From CAWAHD01 sp963781785 (GTDB taxonomy: Bacteria; Planctomycetota; Planctomycetia; Isosphaerales; Isosphaeraceae), in the NCBI GenBank assembly GCA_963781785.1, contig CAWAHD010000001.1:1426001-1490000 (forward strand): a stretch of DNA of 64,000 nucleotides, read 5' to 3'. Position 1 is the stretch's first letter. Every line of letters begins with the position of its first letter. The notes below the pieces were generated by a model that saw only the letters and a list, made by a program, of their open reading frames with translations, was not told where the DNA came from and did no database searches. The position numbers and the translations under genes were made by a program. Shown here in pieces: positions 55,722-62,629 of this stretch.

Positions 55722-57478
55722 CAGACCTCCTGATCTGCGGGAATTTGATTTGGAGCCAGTTCCGGGGTTTGTACCAAGCCGGCGATCGAGTAGGCCAGTT
55801 GCAAGTTGGTGCCCGGATATTTGAACTCGGCCGCATTCAGATGTTCCAGCAGATGAGTGATCGCACGGTTGGCCCGGGGGTTCGACATCGGGTGGACTTG
55901 CACCTTCAGCACCCCTTGGGCGAGATCAGGGGTGAGGTCGGCCTCTGAGCAAAACAGATCACGCAGCAGGCTGCGAGCGTCGTCAGTCCGGGCGAGCTCC
56001 TCGCGCATGATTGATGCCAGCGCCGTCTCGGCGCGATAGGCGATCATTTTCACCGTATCGACCAGTTGCTTGCGGCTGGGTGCCAGGCGCTGGAACTTTT
56101 CGTTCTCGGGCAGCTTGTCCCAATCCAAGTGGCTGGGCGTCGCCTTCAACTGGCTGTCGATGCCCGTCAGTTCGTGTTCGAGCTGCTCGATCTCCTCAAG
56201 CAATTCGGCTTTCCGCTTTTCCCACTTCGCCTGTGCGGATTCGTCGGATTCCGGGTGCAACGTCAGGGCCGCAAAGCGAGCTTGACGATGGTTTAGCTTT
56301 GACTTGACCGAGCGCTTCCGGCGGTCCAGCTCCCTCCACCGCGGGTTAACGACCGGCCGCTTGGTCTCAAGAATCTCCTCCGTTCCGTACTCGTTAAGCA
56401 GATCAATGGCAAAGTGTTGCATCATGTAATGGAAGAAGTTTTCCTGGGACCATCGACTGAACAACCGGACAGAATCCTCCCGCGCCGACTCGCTGTAAGC
56501 CGTGCTGATCAGGCTTACCTGGTGCCCGCTGGTGGTCAGCTTGCGGGTCTCCCGCACCCAGAGCCCGCTCCTCTTGTCGCCGATCCACGTCCCTCGCTCG
56601 GCCAGTTTCAGTGAGACCTGCTCCCCGCTCGGCAGCGTCGTTTCGATCTCCTCGAACTCGGTGGTCGGCCAATCGTCCTTGGGGTATTTGTGGTAGGTGA
56701 TGCAGGCAATGCGGTGCGTTCGCCACATCTCCTTGAAGTACTCCGGGCTGTACCCCTCGCGGTCGAAGAGGATCACGAAACGAGCGCGATAGCGGTCTGT
56801 CTCGAGCTCGGCTGCACTGGGCTGGCCGGGGACCTCCTGAAGAAGACGCGGCACGATGTCGCTCCTGAGTGCTTCGAGAAGCCCGTGGTCGATCGGCCGT
56901 TCGACGGCGAAGAACGGCTGGCCCAGGATGTCATTGACCCAGTAGTCGGTGGTCCCTCGCAGGCACAACCGCTGCCGGGCGATATAGCGTTTGGGCAGCG
57001 CGGTCAGGCCGCCGTGATAGAGGCGAACGTGACCGTCGACGTAGAGCGCGCCAGCCAGTTCCGGCGCGGCCTCCAGCCAATCTCGCGATAGCAGCCCAGC
57101 CCATTTTTCCGGGCCGTCGTCGCTGCTCAGGGCGGCCAGCTTATACCGCAGACAACGTACCTCGGGGACGCGGTCCAGCCCCAACAACTTGCCGAGCTCG
57201 CCTGGGGGCTGGTACTGCAACTGCTCGACGGCCTTGATCCGACACAGCGCCATGTGGGCCAACAGGACGATTACGTGCAGAGTGCTGTAATAACCGCGCA
57301 ATTGTCGCAGGCAAGCGTCGATGTGTCGAAAGAGGCCGTTCTCCGCCAGAGCCGGTAGAGCGCATAGCACGCCACCGAAGGAGACGTCACGGCAGGCTTC
57401 AAAGCGGGTCGACGCCCCATTCAAGAAACCGAATGCTGCCAAGACGCGTTCGTCGGGCCTGGTGCAGGCCGTGCCCAT
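55721..57478 (-). CDS. DDE-type transposase of the insertion sequence
   Basis: 585 residues. Candidate catalytic acids: Asp in GALYVDGHVRLYHGG (near residue 165), Asp in FVILFDREGYSPEYFKEM (near residue 250), and Glu in the stretch ENFFHYMMQHFAIDLLNEYG near residue 345, which fits the Y-(2)-R/K-like C1 region of IS4-superfamily enzymes. A coiled coil follows (KWEKRKAELLEEIEQLEHEL). The C-terminus reads straight to the end of the element: the last codon before the stop is GTC, and the TGA uses two bases of the terminal repeat and one base of the flanking target duplication. It begins 13 bp after the helix-turn-helix gene. Confidence 0.85.
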   Translation of the reverse strand: MGTACTRPDERVLAAFGFLNGASTRFEACRDVSFGGVLCALPALAENGLFRHIDACLRQLRGYYSTLHVIVLLAHMALCRIKAVEQLQYQPPGELGKLLGLDRVPEVRCLRYKLAALSSDDGPEKWAGLLSRDWLEAAPELAGALYVDGHVRLYHGGLTALPKRYIARQRLCLRGTTDYWVNDILGQPFFAVERPIDHGLLEALRSDIVPRLLQEVPGQPSAAELETDRYRARFVILFDREGYSPEYFKEMWRTHRIACITYHKYPKDDWPTTEFEEIETTLPSGEQVSLKLAERGTWIGDKRSGLWVRETRKLTTSGHQVSLISTAYSESAREDSVRLFSRWSQENFFHYMMQHFAIDLLNEYGTEEILETKRPVVNPRWRELDRRKRSVKSKLNHRQARFAALTLHPESDESAQAKWEKRKAELLEEIEQLEHELTGIDSQLKATPSHLDWDKLPENEKFQRLAPSRKQLVDTVKMIAYRAETALASIMREELARTDDARSLLRDLFCSEADLTPDLAQGVLKVQVHPMSNPRANRAITHLLEHLNAAEFKYPGTNLQLAYSIAGLVQTPELAPNQIPADQEV

Positions 57479-57491
57479 TTCCGCCGTGGCG

Positions 57492-58070
57492 TCAAGGGCG
57501 GCGCGTGTGGACTTGTCGGTGGGGGCTGGCAGTCTGCGGAGCCGGTGGATTTTCGGGTGTCGTCTCTCCGAACTGAGGTAAAGCGAGCTTGGTCAGCCGG
57601 CCCTGCTGGATCGCCTTGCGGAGTGTGTCGCACTTGAGGCCTAGGTGATCGGCGACCTCTCTTGGGCTCAAACCCGCTTCCAGTAGCTGTTGTGCCTGGG
57701 CCGTGACCTCGGGCGTCAACACCGAGGCCCCGCGACTTGCGCGCGGCGCGTAGAACGCTCCCACCCCGCCGGCGTGGTAGGCGTCAACGCCACGAATGAC
57801 GCTGTTCTTCGACACGCCAAAGGCCCGCACAATGTCCACCTGACGGCAGGCGCCTTGGCAGATCAGTTGGGCGGTAAACATCCGGAAAGCACAGCGGTCG
57901 TTTTCGGCGTGTTGAAATACCGGATACACGCCGCAGAAGTATGTCCACTGGCCATTTTCGCGCACGACACTGATTGAGTCGCTGATGCGCGTGGCACCGT
58001 CAGGGATAAGCGGCAATAATGCTTGGGGAATGGTACCTTCCTCCTGGTGAGTGCCAGGTGATCTCAGCAA
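57492..58070 (-). CDS. helix-turn-helix protein of the insertion sequence
   Basis: 192 residues from TTG 58070, or 179 from an ATT codon at 58031 which has a strong AGGAGGAAGG site eight bases ahead; no ATG lies near. Two helix-turn-helix segments are visible: CRQVDIVRAFGVSKNSVIRG (residues ~75-100) and LSPREVADHLGLKCDTLRKA (residues ~133-155). It is probably the DNA-binding subunit or regulator of the transposase. The C-terminus is Pro/Arg-rich. Its likely start lies in one arm of a 13-bp inverted repeat, suggesting control of translation by a hairpin. Confidence 0.75.
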   Translation of the reverse strand: MLRSPGTHQEEGTIPQALLPLIPDGATRISDSISVVRENGQWTYFCGVYPVFQHAENDRCAFRMFTAQLICQGACRQVDIVRAFGVSKNSVIRGVDAYHAGGVGAFYAPRASRGASVLTPEVTAQAQQLLEAGLSPREVADHLGLKCDTLRKAIQQGRLTKLALPQFGETTPENPPAPQTASPHRQVHTRRP

Positions 58071-58087
58071 TCACGGAAGGTACCATT
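58029..58087 (-). promoter_or_regulatory. inverted repeat covering the ribosome binding site of the IS operon
   Basis: AATGGTACCTTCC (58029-58041) and GGAAGGTACCATT (58075-58087) are perfect 13-bp inverted repeats 33 bp apart. On the minus strand the downstream arm contains most of the AGGAGGAAGG site and the ATT codon. A transcript entering from outside would fold and hide this site, as in other insertion sequences that block read-through expression. It may also be an operator bound by the helix-turn-helix protein. Confidence 0.6.
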
Positions 58088-58243
58088 TCTATTTCCCGCC
58101 ACCTCATCCTTGTCTGCTCAAACAAGGATCCCACAAACCTCATCCCTGCTAGCACATAAGCTCCACACCCCACAAGCTACTCTGTTCGCAGATCAGGAGG
58201 TCTGAGCCTGACGTCTTCAGCGTTGCGAAGCTGGACGGTAACC

Positions 58244-58292
58244 GTCAGGCTGGAAAGGCTGACCTACGGGATGTCAGGCTGGAAAGCCTGAC
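58244..58292. repeat. palindromic GTCAGGCT repeats, right group
   Basis: GTCAGGCTGGAAAGGCTGAC (58244-58263) and GTCAGGCTGGAAAGCCTGAC (58273-58292) are the same palindrome as at 55671, in opposite loop orientation. The second copy overlaps the last codons and the stop of the NUDIX gene. They probably act as terminators or as a REP-like dispersed repeat. Confidence 0.75.
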
Positions 58293-58816
58293 CTACGGTA
58301 TCGATCGTAGATCAACAGGGCGAGGATCGATTTCGCATCCTCGATCCGGCCGTCGGCAGCCATCGCGAGGGCTTCTTCCCAAGAGACGACGACCGGATTT
58401 AGCCGCTCGTCGGGCTGGTGCTCTGGCGGCCCCGGGTCGAGGTCCTCGCACAAGAAAAGATACATTCGCTCGGTCATCACCCCGGGTGAAACATACCACT
58501 CGCGCAGCCTGCGCAGCCGACCGGCACGATAGCCGGTCTCCTCTCGCAATTCGCGCTCGGCCGTCGTTTCCGGGGACTCGCCCGGGTCGAGTGTACCAGC
58601 GGGGACTTCCAGCAGCGTCTTACCGACAGCATAACGCTGGTTTTCCACCAAGCACACGTGAGCGTCATCAACCATCGGCAAGAGCGCCACCGCCCCGGGA
58701 TGAATCACGACTTCGCGCTCGACAATCGTGCCATCCAGCCTGGGAACGGCCTGGAGCGCCAGATCCACTCTTCGCCCGCGGTAAATCAGCCTGTGCGCCG
58801 GAATCGAGTCGGACAC
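58274..58816 (-). CDS. NUDIX hydrolase, ADP-ribose pyrophosphatase type
   Basis: 180 residues from GTG 58816, which has AAGGA seven bases upstream; an in-frame GTG at 58891 gives a poorly supported 25-residue extension. The NUDIX box GTLDPGESPETTAERELREE with TGY after it fits GX5EX7REUXEEXGU. It is preceded by VCLVENQRYAVGKTLLEVPA, a pattern typical of ADP-ribose and sugar-nucleotide pyrophosphatases, and followed by EWYVSPGVMTERMYLFLCED. It should hydrolyse ADP-ribose or related compounds in the cytoplasm. The C-terminus runs into a palindromic repeat. Confidence 0.85.
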   Translation of the reverse strand: MSDSIPAHRLIYRGRRVDLALQAVPRLDGTIVEREVVIHPGAVALLPMVDDAHVCLVENQRYAVGKTLLEVPAGTLDPGESPETTAERELREETGYRAGRLRRLREWYVSPGVMTERMYLFLCEDLDPGPPEHQPDERLNPVVVSWEEALAMAADGRIEDAKSILALLIYDRYRRSGFPA

Positions 58817-58937
58817 AAGAAACGTCCTTTCCAAATGAGGGCTGGCCGCGGACCTTGGCCGCCCACCTCGCAAAGGCACGGGAATGGTCACCGATTGTGG
58901 GCGTGAAGAACCAGCGAGATCGGCGGGGCGGGTCTTT

Positions 58938-59420
58938 TCACGGGTTAGCCGCTGCCGGTGCCCGGCCCGGACCGCCGCGGTCGCGGATGGTCAAAACCGG
59001 GCAGGGGGCCTGGCGCACGATCTGCTCGGCCACCGAGCCCAGGAGCACGTGCTTTAACCCCGTACGCCCGTGCGTCGCCACGGTGATCAAGTCGATCTTC
59101 TGCTCAAGCGCATACGCCACGATGGCCTCGACCGGGCTTCCCCACCGGACGACCGTGACGACCTTGGCTGGCTCGCCCCAACCAGGGTCCCGGAGCCGAT
59201 CGAGCGTCTCCTTGGCCCGCGCCTCATTGTCCGCGTAATATTCAGCCGGCATCACGGGCATCAAGAGCGGGTCTGGACCTGCCGGCAGGATCTCCGAGAG
59301 GACATGGAGCAAATGGAGCGATGAACCCAATCGCTCGGCGAGCCGGCAGGCGTACTGGACCGCCCGTTCCGAGTGGGTGCTGAAATCGGTGGGCGCGAGG
59401 ATGGACGCGATCTCAAACAC
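58938..59420 (-). CDS. universal stress protein (UspA family)
   Basis: 160 residues. The start IASILAPTDFSTHSERAVQY is typical, and the ATP-binding motif GxxGx(9)GS is clear in THGRTGLKHVLLGSVAEQIV followed by RQAPCPVLTIRDRGG. It is thus of the nucleotide-binding type. A segment AEYYADNEARAKETLDRL fits the linker helix. Universal stress proteins are cytoplasmic and help survival in stress. It starts 10 bp after the ilvE stop, so the two are cotranscribed. Confidence 0.9.
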   Translation of the reverse strand: MFEIASILAPTDFSTHSERAVQYACRLAERLGSSLHLLHVLSEILPAGPDPLLMPVMPAEYYADNEARAKETLDRLRDPGWGEPAKVVTVVRWGSPVEAIVAYALEQKIDLITVATHGRTGLKHVLLGSVAEQIVRQAPCPVLTIRDRGGPGRAPAAANP

Positions 59421-59430
59421 GAGGGACCTC

Positions 59431-60297
59431 TCAAGAGCGCTCTTCGCGTACCAATGCTTGAAACCGCTGCCGCAGCTCGCGAGTGATCGGACCGGGCCGA
59501 CCGGAGCCGATCAACCGGCCGTCGCACTCGACGACCGGAATCAGCTCGGCAGCCGTTCCGGTCAAGAAGCACTCCTCGGCCGTGAAGACGTCATGACGGT
59601 CCATGGTGCGCTCGAACACAGGATAACCGGCTGCACGCGCCAGCTCGATGACGGCGTCCCGGGTGATTCCCTCGAGGATTCCCGAGTCGATCGAAGGGGT
59701 ATGAAGCTGGCCGGAGTGCACGACGAAGATGTTGTCGCCGGTGCATTCGGCGACTTCGCCCTGATGGTTGAGCATCAGGGCCTCGAGGCAGCCCGCCTGC
59801 GTTCCCTCGATCTTGGCGAGGATGTTGTTGAGATAGTTGAGCGATTTGATCCGCGGATTCACCGCGTTGGGGTGGTTGCGAGTCGTCGCGGCCGTGACGA
59901 TCTTCAAACCGTGATCGTACAGCTCTTCGGGGTAAAGACTGATCGAGTCGGTGATGATGATGACCTGGGGGTCGGTCGTCTTGCGCGGATCGAGACCCAG
60001 GCTGCCCGCCCCCCGGGTGACGACGACCCGGATGTACGCGTCGATCAGCTTGTTGAATGCGAGGGTCTCGACGATGGCCGAGGCCATCTGCTCGCGCTCG
60101 ATCGGAATCTCAAGATGAATCGCCAGCGCCGAGTCATAGAGCCGATCGACGTGCCGCTTGAGCCGGAATACCCGCCCGGAATAAGCGCGAATCCCCTCGA
60201 ACACGCCGTCGCCGTAGAGCAAGCCGTGATCGAAGACGCTGATCTTGGCTTCCGACTTGTCGTAGAGCTTGCCGCTGATATAGACCTTGGGGCTCAT
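59431..60297 (-). CDS. ilvE: branched-chain amino acid aminotransferase
   Basis: 288 residues from ATG 60297. The sequence reads VYISGKLYDKSEAKISVFDH then GLLYGDGVFEGIRAYSGRVF, the class IV aminotransferase start. The catalytic Lys is in NPRIKSLNYLNNILAK, and the cofactor-binding loops are visible in EALMLNHQGEVAECTGDNIF and GILEGITRDAVIELARAAGY, with FLTGTAAELIPVVECDGR. It uses pyridoxal phosphate to interconvert branched-chain amino acids and their keto acids. It lies 73 bp after lolD and before uspA in a minus-strand run. A D-amino-acid or chorismate lyase of the same fold is less likely. Confidence 0.93.
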   Translation of the reverse strand: MSPKVYISGKLYDKSEAKISVFDHGLLYGDGVFEGIRAYSGRVFRLKRHVDRLYDSALAIHLEIPIEREQMASAIVETLAFNKLIDAYIRVVVTRGAGSLGLDPRKTTDPQVIIITDSISLYPEELYDHGLKIVTAATTRNHPNAVNPRIKSLNYLNNILAKIEGTQAGCLEALMLNHQGEVAECTGDNIFVVHSGQLHTPSIDSGILEGITRDAVIELARAAGYPVFERTMDRHDVFTAEECFLTGTAAELIPVVECDGRLIGSGRPGPITRELRQRFQALVREERS

Positions 60298-60370
60298 TCG
60301 CGCGGTTCTCCCGCAAGAAGAGGGCGGAAGCGATCGGTCCACTCGAGGCCCCGCGGCTCTCAGAAGAAAG

Positions 60371-61081
60371 TCAGGCCAGAGCGGCAGACCACTCCTCGAT
60401 TCGACCTTCGGCGAGCCGAACGACCCGGTCGGCCTGCTGGGCAATGTGCAGGTCGTGCGTCACTAAAATCATAGTGAGACCGTGCTCGCGGTTCAAGTCG
60501 CGCAGCAATTCGAGCACGCCGTTGCCGTTGCCGGCGTCGAGGTTGCCCGTCGGCTCGTCGGCCAGGAGCACCTCGGGACGGCCCGCCAGGGCTCGCGCAA
60601 TCGCCGAGCGTTGCATCTCGCCGCCGGATAGCTCCGACGGCAGATGCGTGCGGCGCGGACCCAGGCCGACACGCTCCAGAAGCGCTTCCCCTTCGCGCCT
60701 GAGCTGGTGGCGGTCTCTCCAGTACGACCAGAGACCGTGCCGGATCAACTGGGGCATGAGCACGTTCTCGAGCGCCGTCAGCTCCGGAAGCAGATGATAG
60801 AACTGAAAGATGAATCCGAACGTGCCGTTGCGCAGCCGGTCGCGCTCATGGTCAGACTGATTGTCGATCCGTTTGCCGCACAGATGGACCTCGCCGGAAT
60901 CCGGGCCGTCCAGGAGCCCGAGCAAGTGCAAGAGAGTGCTCTTGCCCGATCCGCTGGCCCCCACGATCGCGACCATCTCGCCGCGCTCGACTTCGAGGTC
61001 CACGCCGCGCAGCACGGGGACCTCGATGTTCCCTTTCCAGTAGCTCTTCCACAAACCTTGCGCTTTGAGCTGGCCGGTCAT
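60371..61081 (-). CDS. lolD: ABC transporter ATP-binding protein, LolD type
   Basis: 236 residues from ATG 61081. Walker A is VGASGSGKSTLLHLLGLLDG; the LolD-type Q-loop and family linker are GTFGFIFQFYHLLPELTALE and NVLMPQLIRHG; the signature is LPSELSGGEMQRSAIARALA; Walker B is PEVLLADEPTGNLDAGNGNG; the H-loop is MILVTHDLHIAQQADRV. This is the MacB/LolD group. With the permease upstream (61156-62571) it should release lipoproteins from the inner membrane or export a related substrate. The gap to the permease is 74 bp. Confidence 0.92.
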   Translation of the reverse strand: MTGQLKAQGLWKSYWKGNIEVPVLRGVDLEVERGEMVAIVGASGSGKSTLLHLLGLLDGPDSGEVHLCGKRIDNQSDHERDRLRNGTFGFIFQFYHLLPELTALENVLMPQLIRHGLWSYWRDRHQLRREGEALLERVGLGPRRTHLPSELSGGEMQRSAIARALAGRPEVLLADEPTGNLDAGNGNGVLELLRDLNREHGLTMILVTHDLHIAQQADRVVRLAEGRIEEWSAALA

Positions 61082-61155
61082 CGTCCTTGCCTTCCCTGGA
61101 GAGTGATGAAGGGATCCAAAACCTTTATACGCCGCCGCCGTGACACGCCTTGGAC

Positions 61156-62571
61156 TCATTCGTAACGAAGCGACTTCACCGGGTGAAGATGAGCCGCTCG
61201 CTGGGCAGGCCAGATGCTGGCCGTCACGGCGATCAACATAGCCCCGACCACGATCCAGCACACGGTGAACGGCTGGACGAGGGTCGGAATCTTGTCGAAA
61301 TAATAAATCGTATCATCAAAGACTTTGCGGTGCATGACCTGGCTGAGCAGCTTCTCGATCTCGTTGATATATCGAACGAACACGAGGCCGCCGGCCATTC
61401 CGACTCCGCTGCCGACGGCCCCGAGCAGGAGCCCGTAACCGAGAAAGATGCCGCGGATGCCGGCCGTGGAGGCGCCGAGTGCCTTCATGACGCCGATGTC
61501 GCGCGTTTTCTCGACCACGATCATCGAGAAGATGGCCAGGATGCCAAACCCGGCCACCGCGATGATGAAGAAGAGCAGGATGTTGAGAATGCTCTGCTCG
61601 ATCGCGACGGCACCCAGGAGCGGCCCCTGCTTTTGCTCCCAGGTGTAAACCCGGAAGTACCCGGGCTCGAGGTGGTTGAGGGCGTCTTGAATCTTCTCGG
61701 CCATCCCGGCGAGCTCGACGCCCGGCTTGACCTTGATCTGGATCTGATTGACGGCCCCTCGGCCATTGACATCGCGCAACAGCCGCTGGTCCTGCAACCG
61801 CTCGAGCGGTACATAAACGTGGGTCGCGTCGTACTCGCTCATGCCGCTCTTGAAATAACCGACGACCGTGAAGGTATCGTAGCCTCCCTCCGTCTTGAGC
61901 TTGCCGGCTTGCGGAAAGAGGATGCCGACCTTGGTTCCCGGCGGCGCCACGTAGATATCGGGCAGACCCTTGCCCTTATGCCAGGTCGCAAGCGCATATC
62001 CCAGGATCGTCCCCTCGTCGGGCACCTGCTCGCGCATCTGCTTTTCCATTGCTTTCTTGATCGCATCGTCCATCGGATCAGCGCCCACCTCCTTGAGGAT
62101 CTGGCCGGCGGGCGAGCGCATCCTGAGCTCGTCGGTGACTTCGAACGACGGCGCGATCCGCTGATTCTGGTCGTCAAAGAGGAACTCGGCAAAATCACCA
62201 GTCTTGGCCCGGTCCTTGGGCCGGATGCCGATCAACTCGACGGGCTTGGTCATAACCTGGCCGCCCGGGAAGCGGAAGTTCAGGATCGCGGGCGTCTCCA
62301 TGGTCGGTGCCATCGCGATGACCTGGTCTCCCGCGATATCGCTCACTCGCGCCATCACTTCTTCGGAATTATAAAACCCGTCGAGCGAGAGCGATTCGAC
62401 CACTACGTCGGCCAGCACGCCGTGCAGCCGGTCGCGCATCTTCTCCGAGAACCCGGCCATCACCGAGTTGACCACGATCATCGTGGCCACGCCCAGCATC
62501 ACGCTGATCACGCTCGCCAGCGCGATGTACCGGGTTTTCAAGTAGCGCCAGCAAAGCAGATATTTATACAT
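61156..62571 (-). CDS. LolC/LolE-type ABC transporter permease
   Basis: 471 residues from ATG 62571, with GGAG nine bases upstream. The N-terminal YKYLLCWRYLKTRYIALASV and the first helix (ISVMLGVATMIVVNSVMAGF) match the LolC/E start. A large periplasmic domain follows (MacB-like), then three helices in the C-terminal FtsX domain: ILLFFIIAVAGFGILAIFSM, GIFLGYGLLLGAVGSGVGMA, and CWIVVGAMLIAVTASIWPAQ, ending AAHLHPVKSLRYE, typical of LolC/E. It is the membrane partner of the LolD ATPase 74 bp downstream. Confidence 0.9.
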   Translation of the reverse strand: MYKYLLCWRYLKTRYIALASVISVMLGVATMIVVNSVMAGFSEKMRDRLHGVLADVVVESLSLDGFYNSEEVMARVSDIAGDQVIAMAPTMETPAILNFRFPGGQVMTKPVELIGIRPKDRAKTGDFAEFLFDDQNQRIAPSFEVTDELRMRSPAGQILKEVGADPMDDAIKKAMEKQMREQVPDEGTILGYALATWHKGKGLPDIYVAPPGTKVGILFPQAGKLKTEGGYDTFTVVGYFKSGMSEYDATHVYVPLERLQDQRLLRDVNGRGAVNQIQIKVKPGVELAGMAEKIQDALNHLEPGYFRVYTWEQKQGPLLGAVAIEQSILNILLFFIIAVAGFGILAIFSMIVVEKTRDIGVMKALGASTAGIRGIFLGYGLLLGAVGSGVGMAGGLVFVRYINEIEKLLSQVMHRKVFDDTIYYFDKIPTLVQPFTVCWIVVGAMLIAVTASIWPAQRAAHLHPVKSLRYE

Positions 62572-62629
62572 TTCGGCAACTCCTTCCGTGGGCCGTGGAT
62601 AAGGGCGCCCTTCCATGGCCGCCAAGAGC

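Larger units (their letters stand above)
55722..58204. mobile_element. complete insertion sequence, 2483 bp, with 5-bp target duplication
   Basis: Perfect 18-bp terminal inverted repeats: CAGACCTCCTGATCTGCG at 55722-55739 and CGCAGATCAGGAGGTCTG at 58187-58204. The 5-bp sequence AGCCT flanks both sides (55717-55721 and 58205-58209). Two minus-strand genes fill the element: a helix-turn-helix protein and a DDE-type transposase. It has landed in a palindromic GTCAGGCT repeat. The perfect repeats and duplication suggest a recent insertion. The family is not certain; the transposase resembles large planctomycete transposases of the IS4-like superfamily. Confidence 0.9.
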
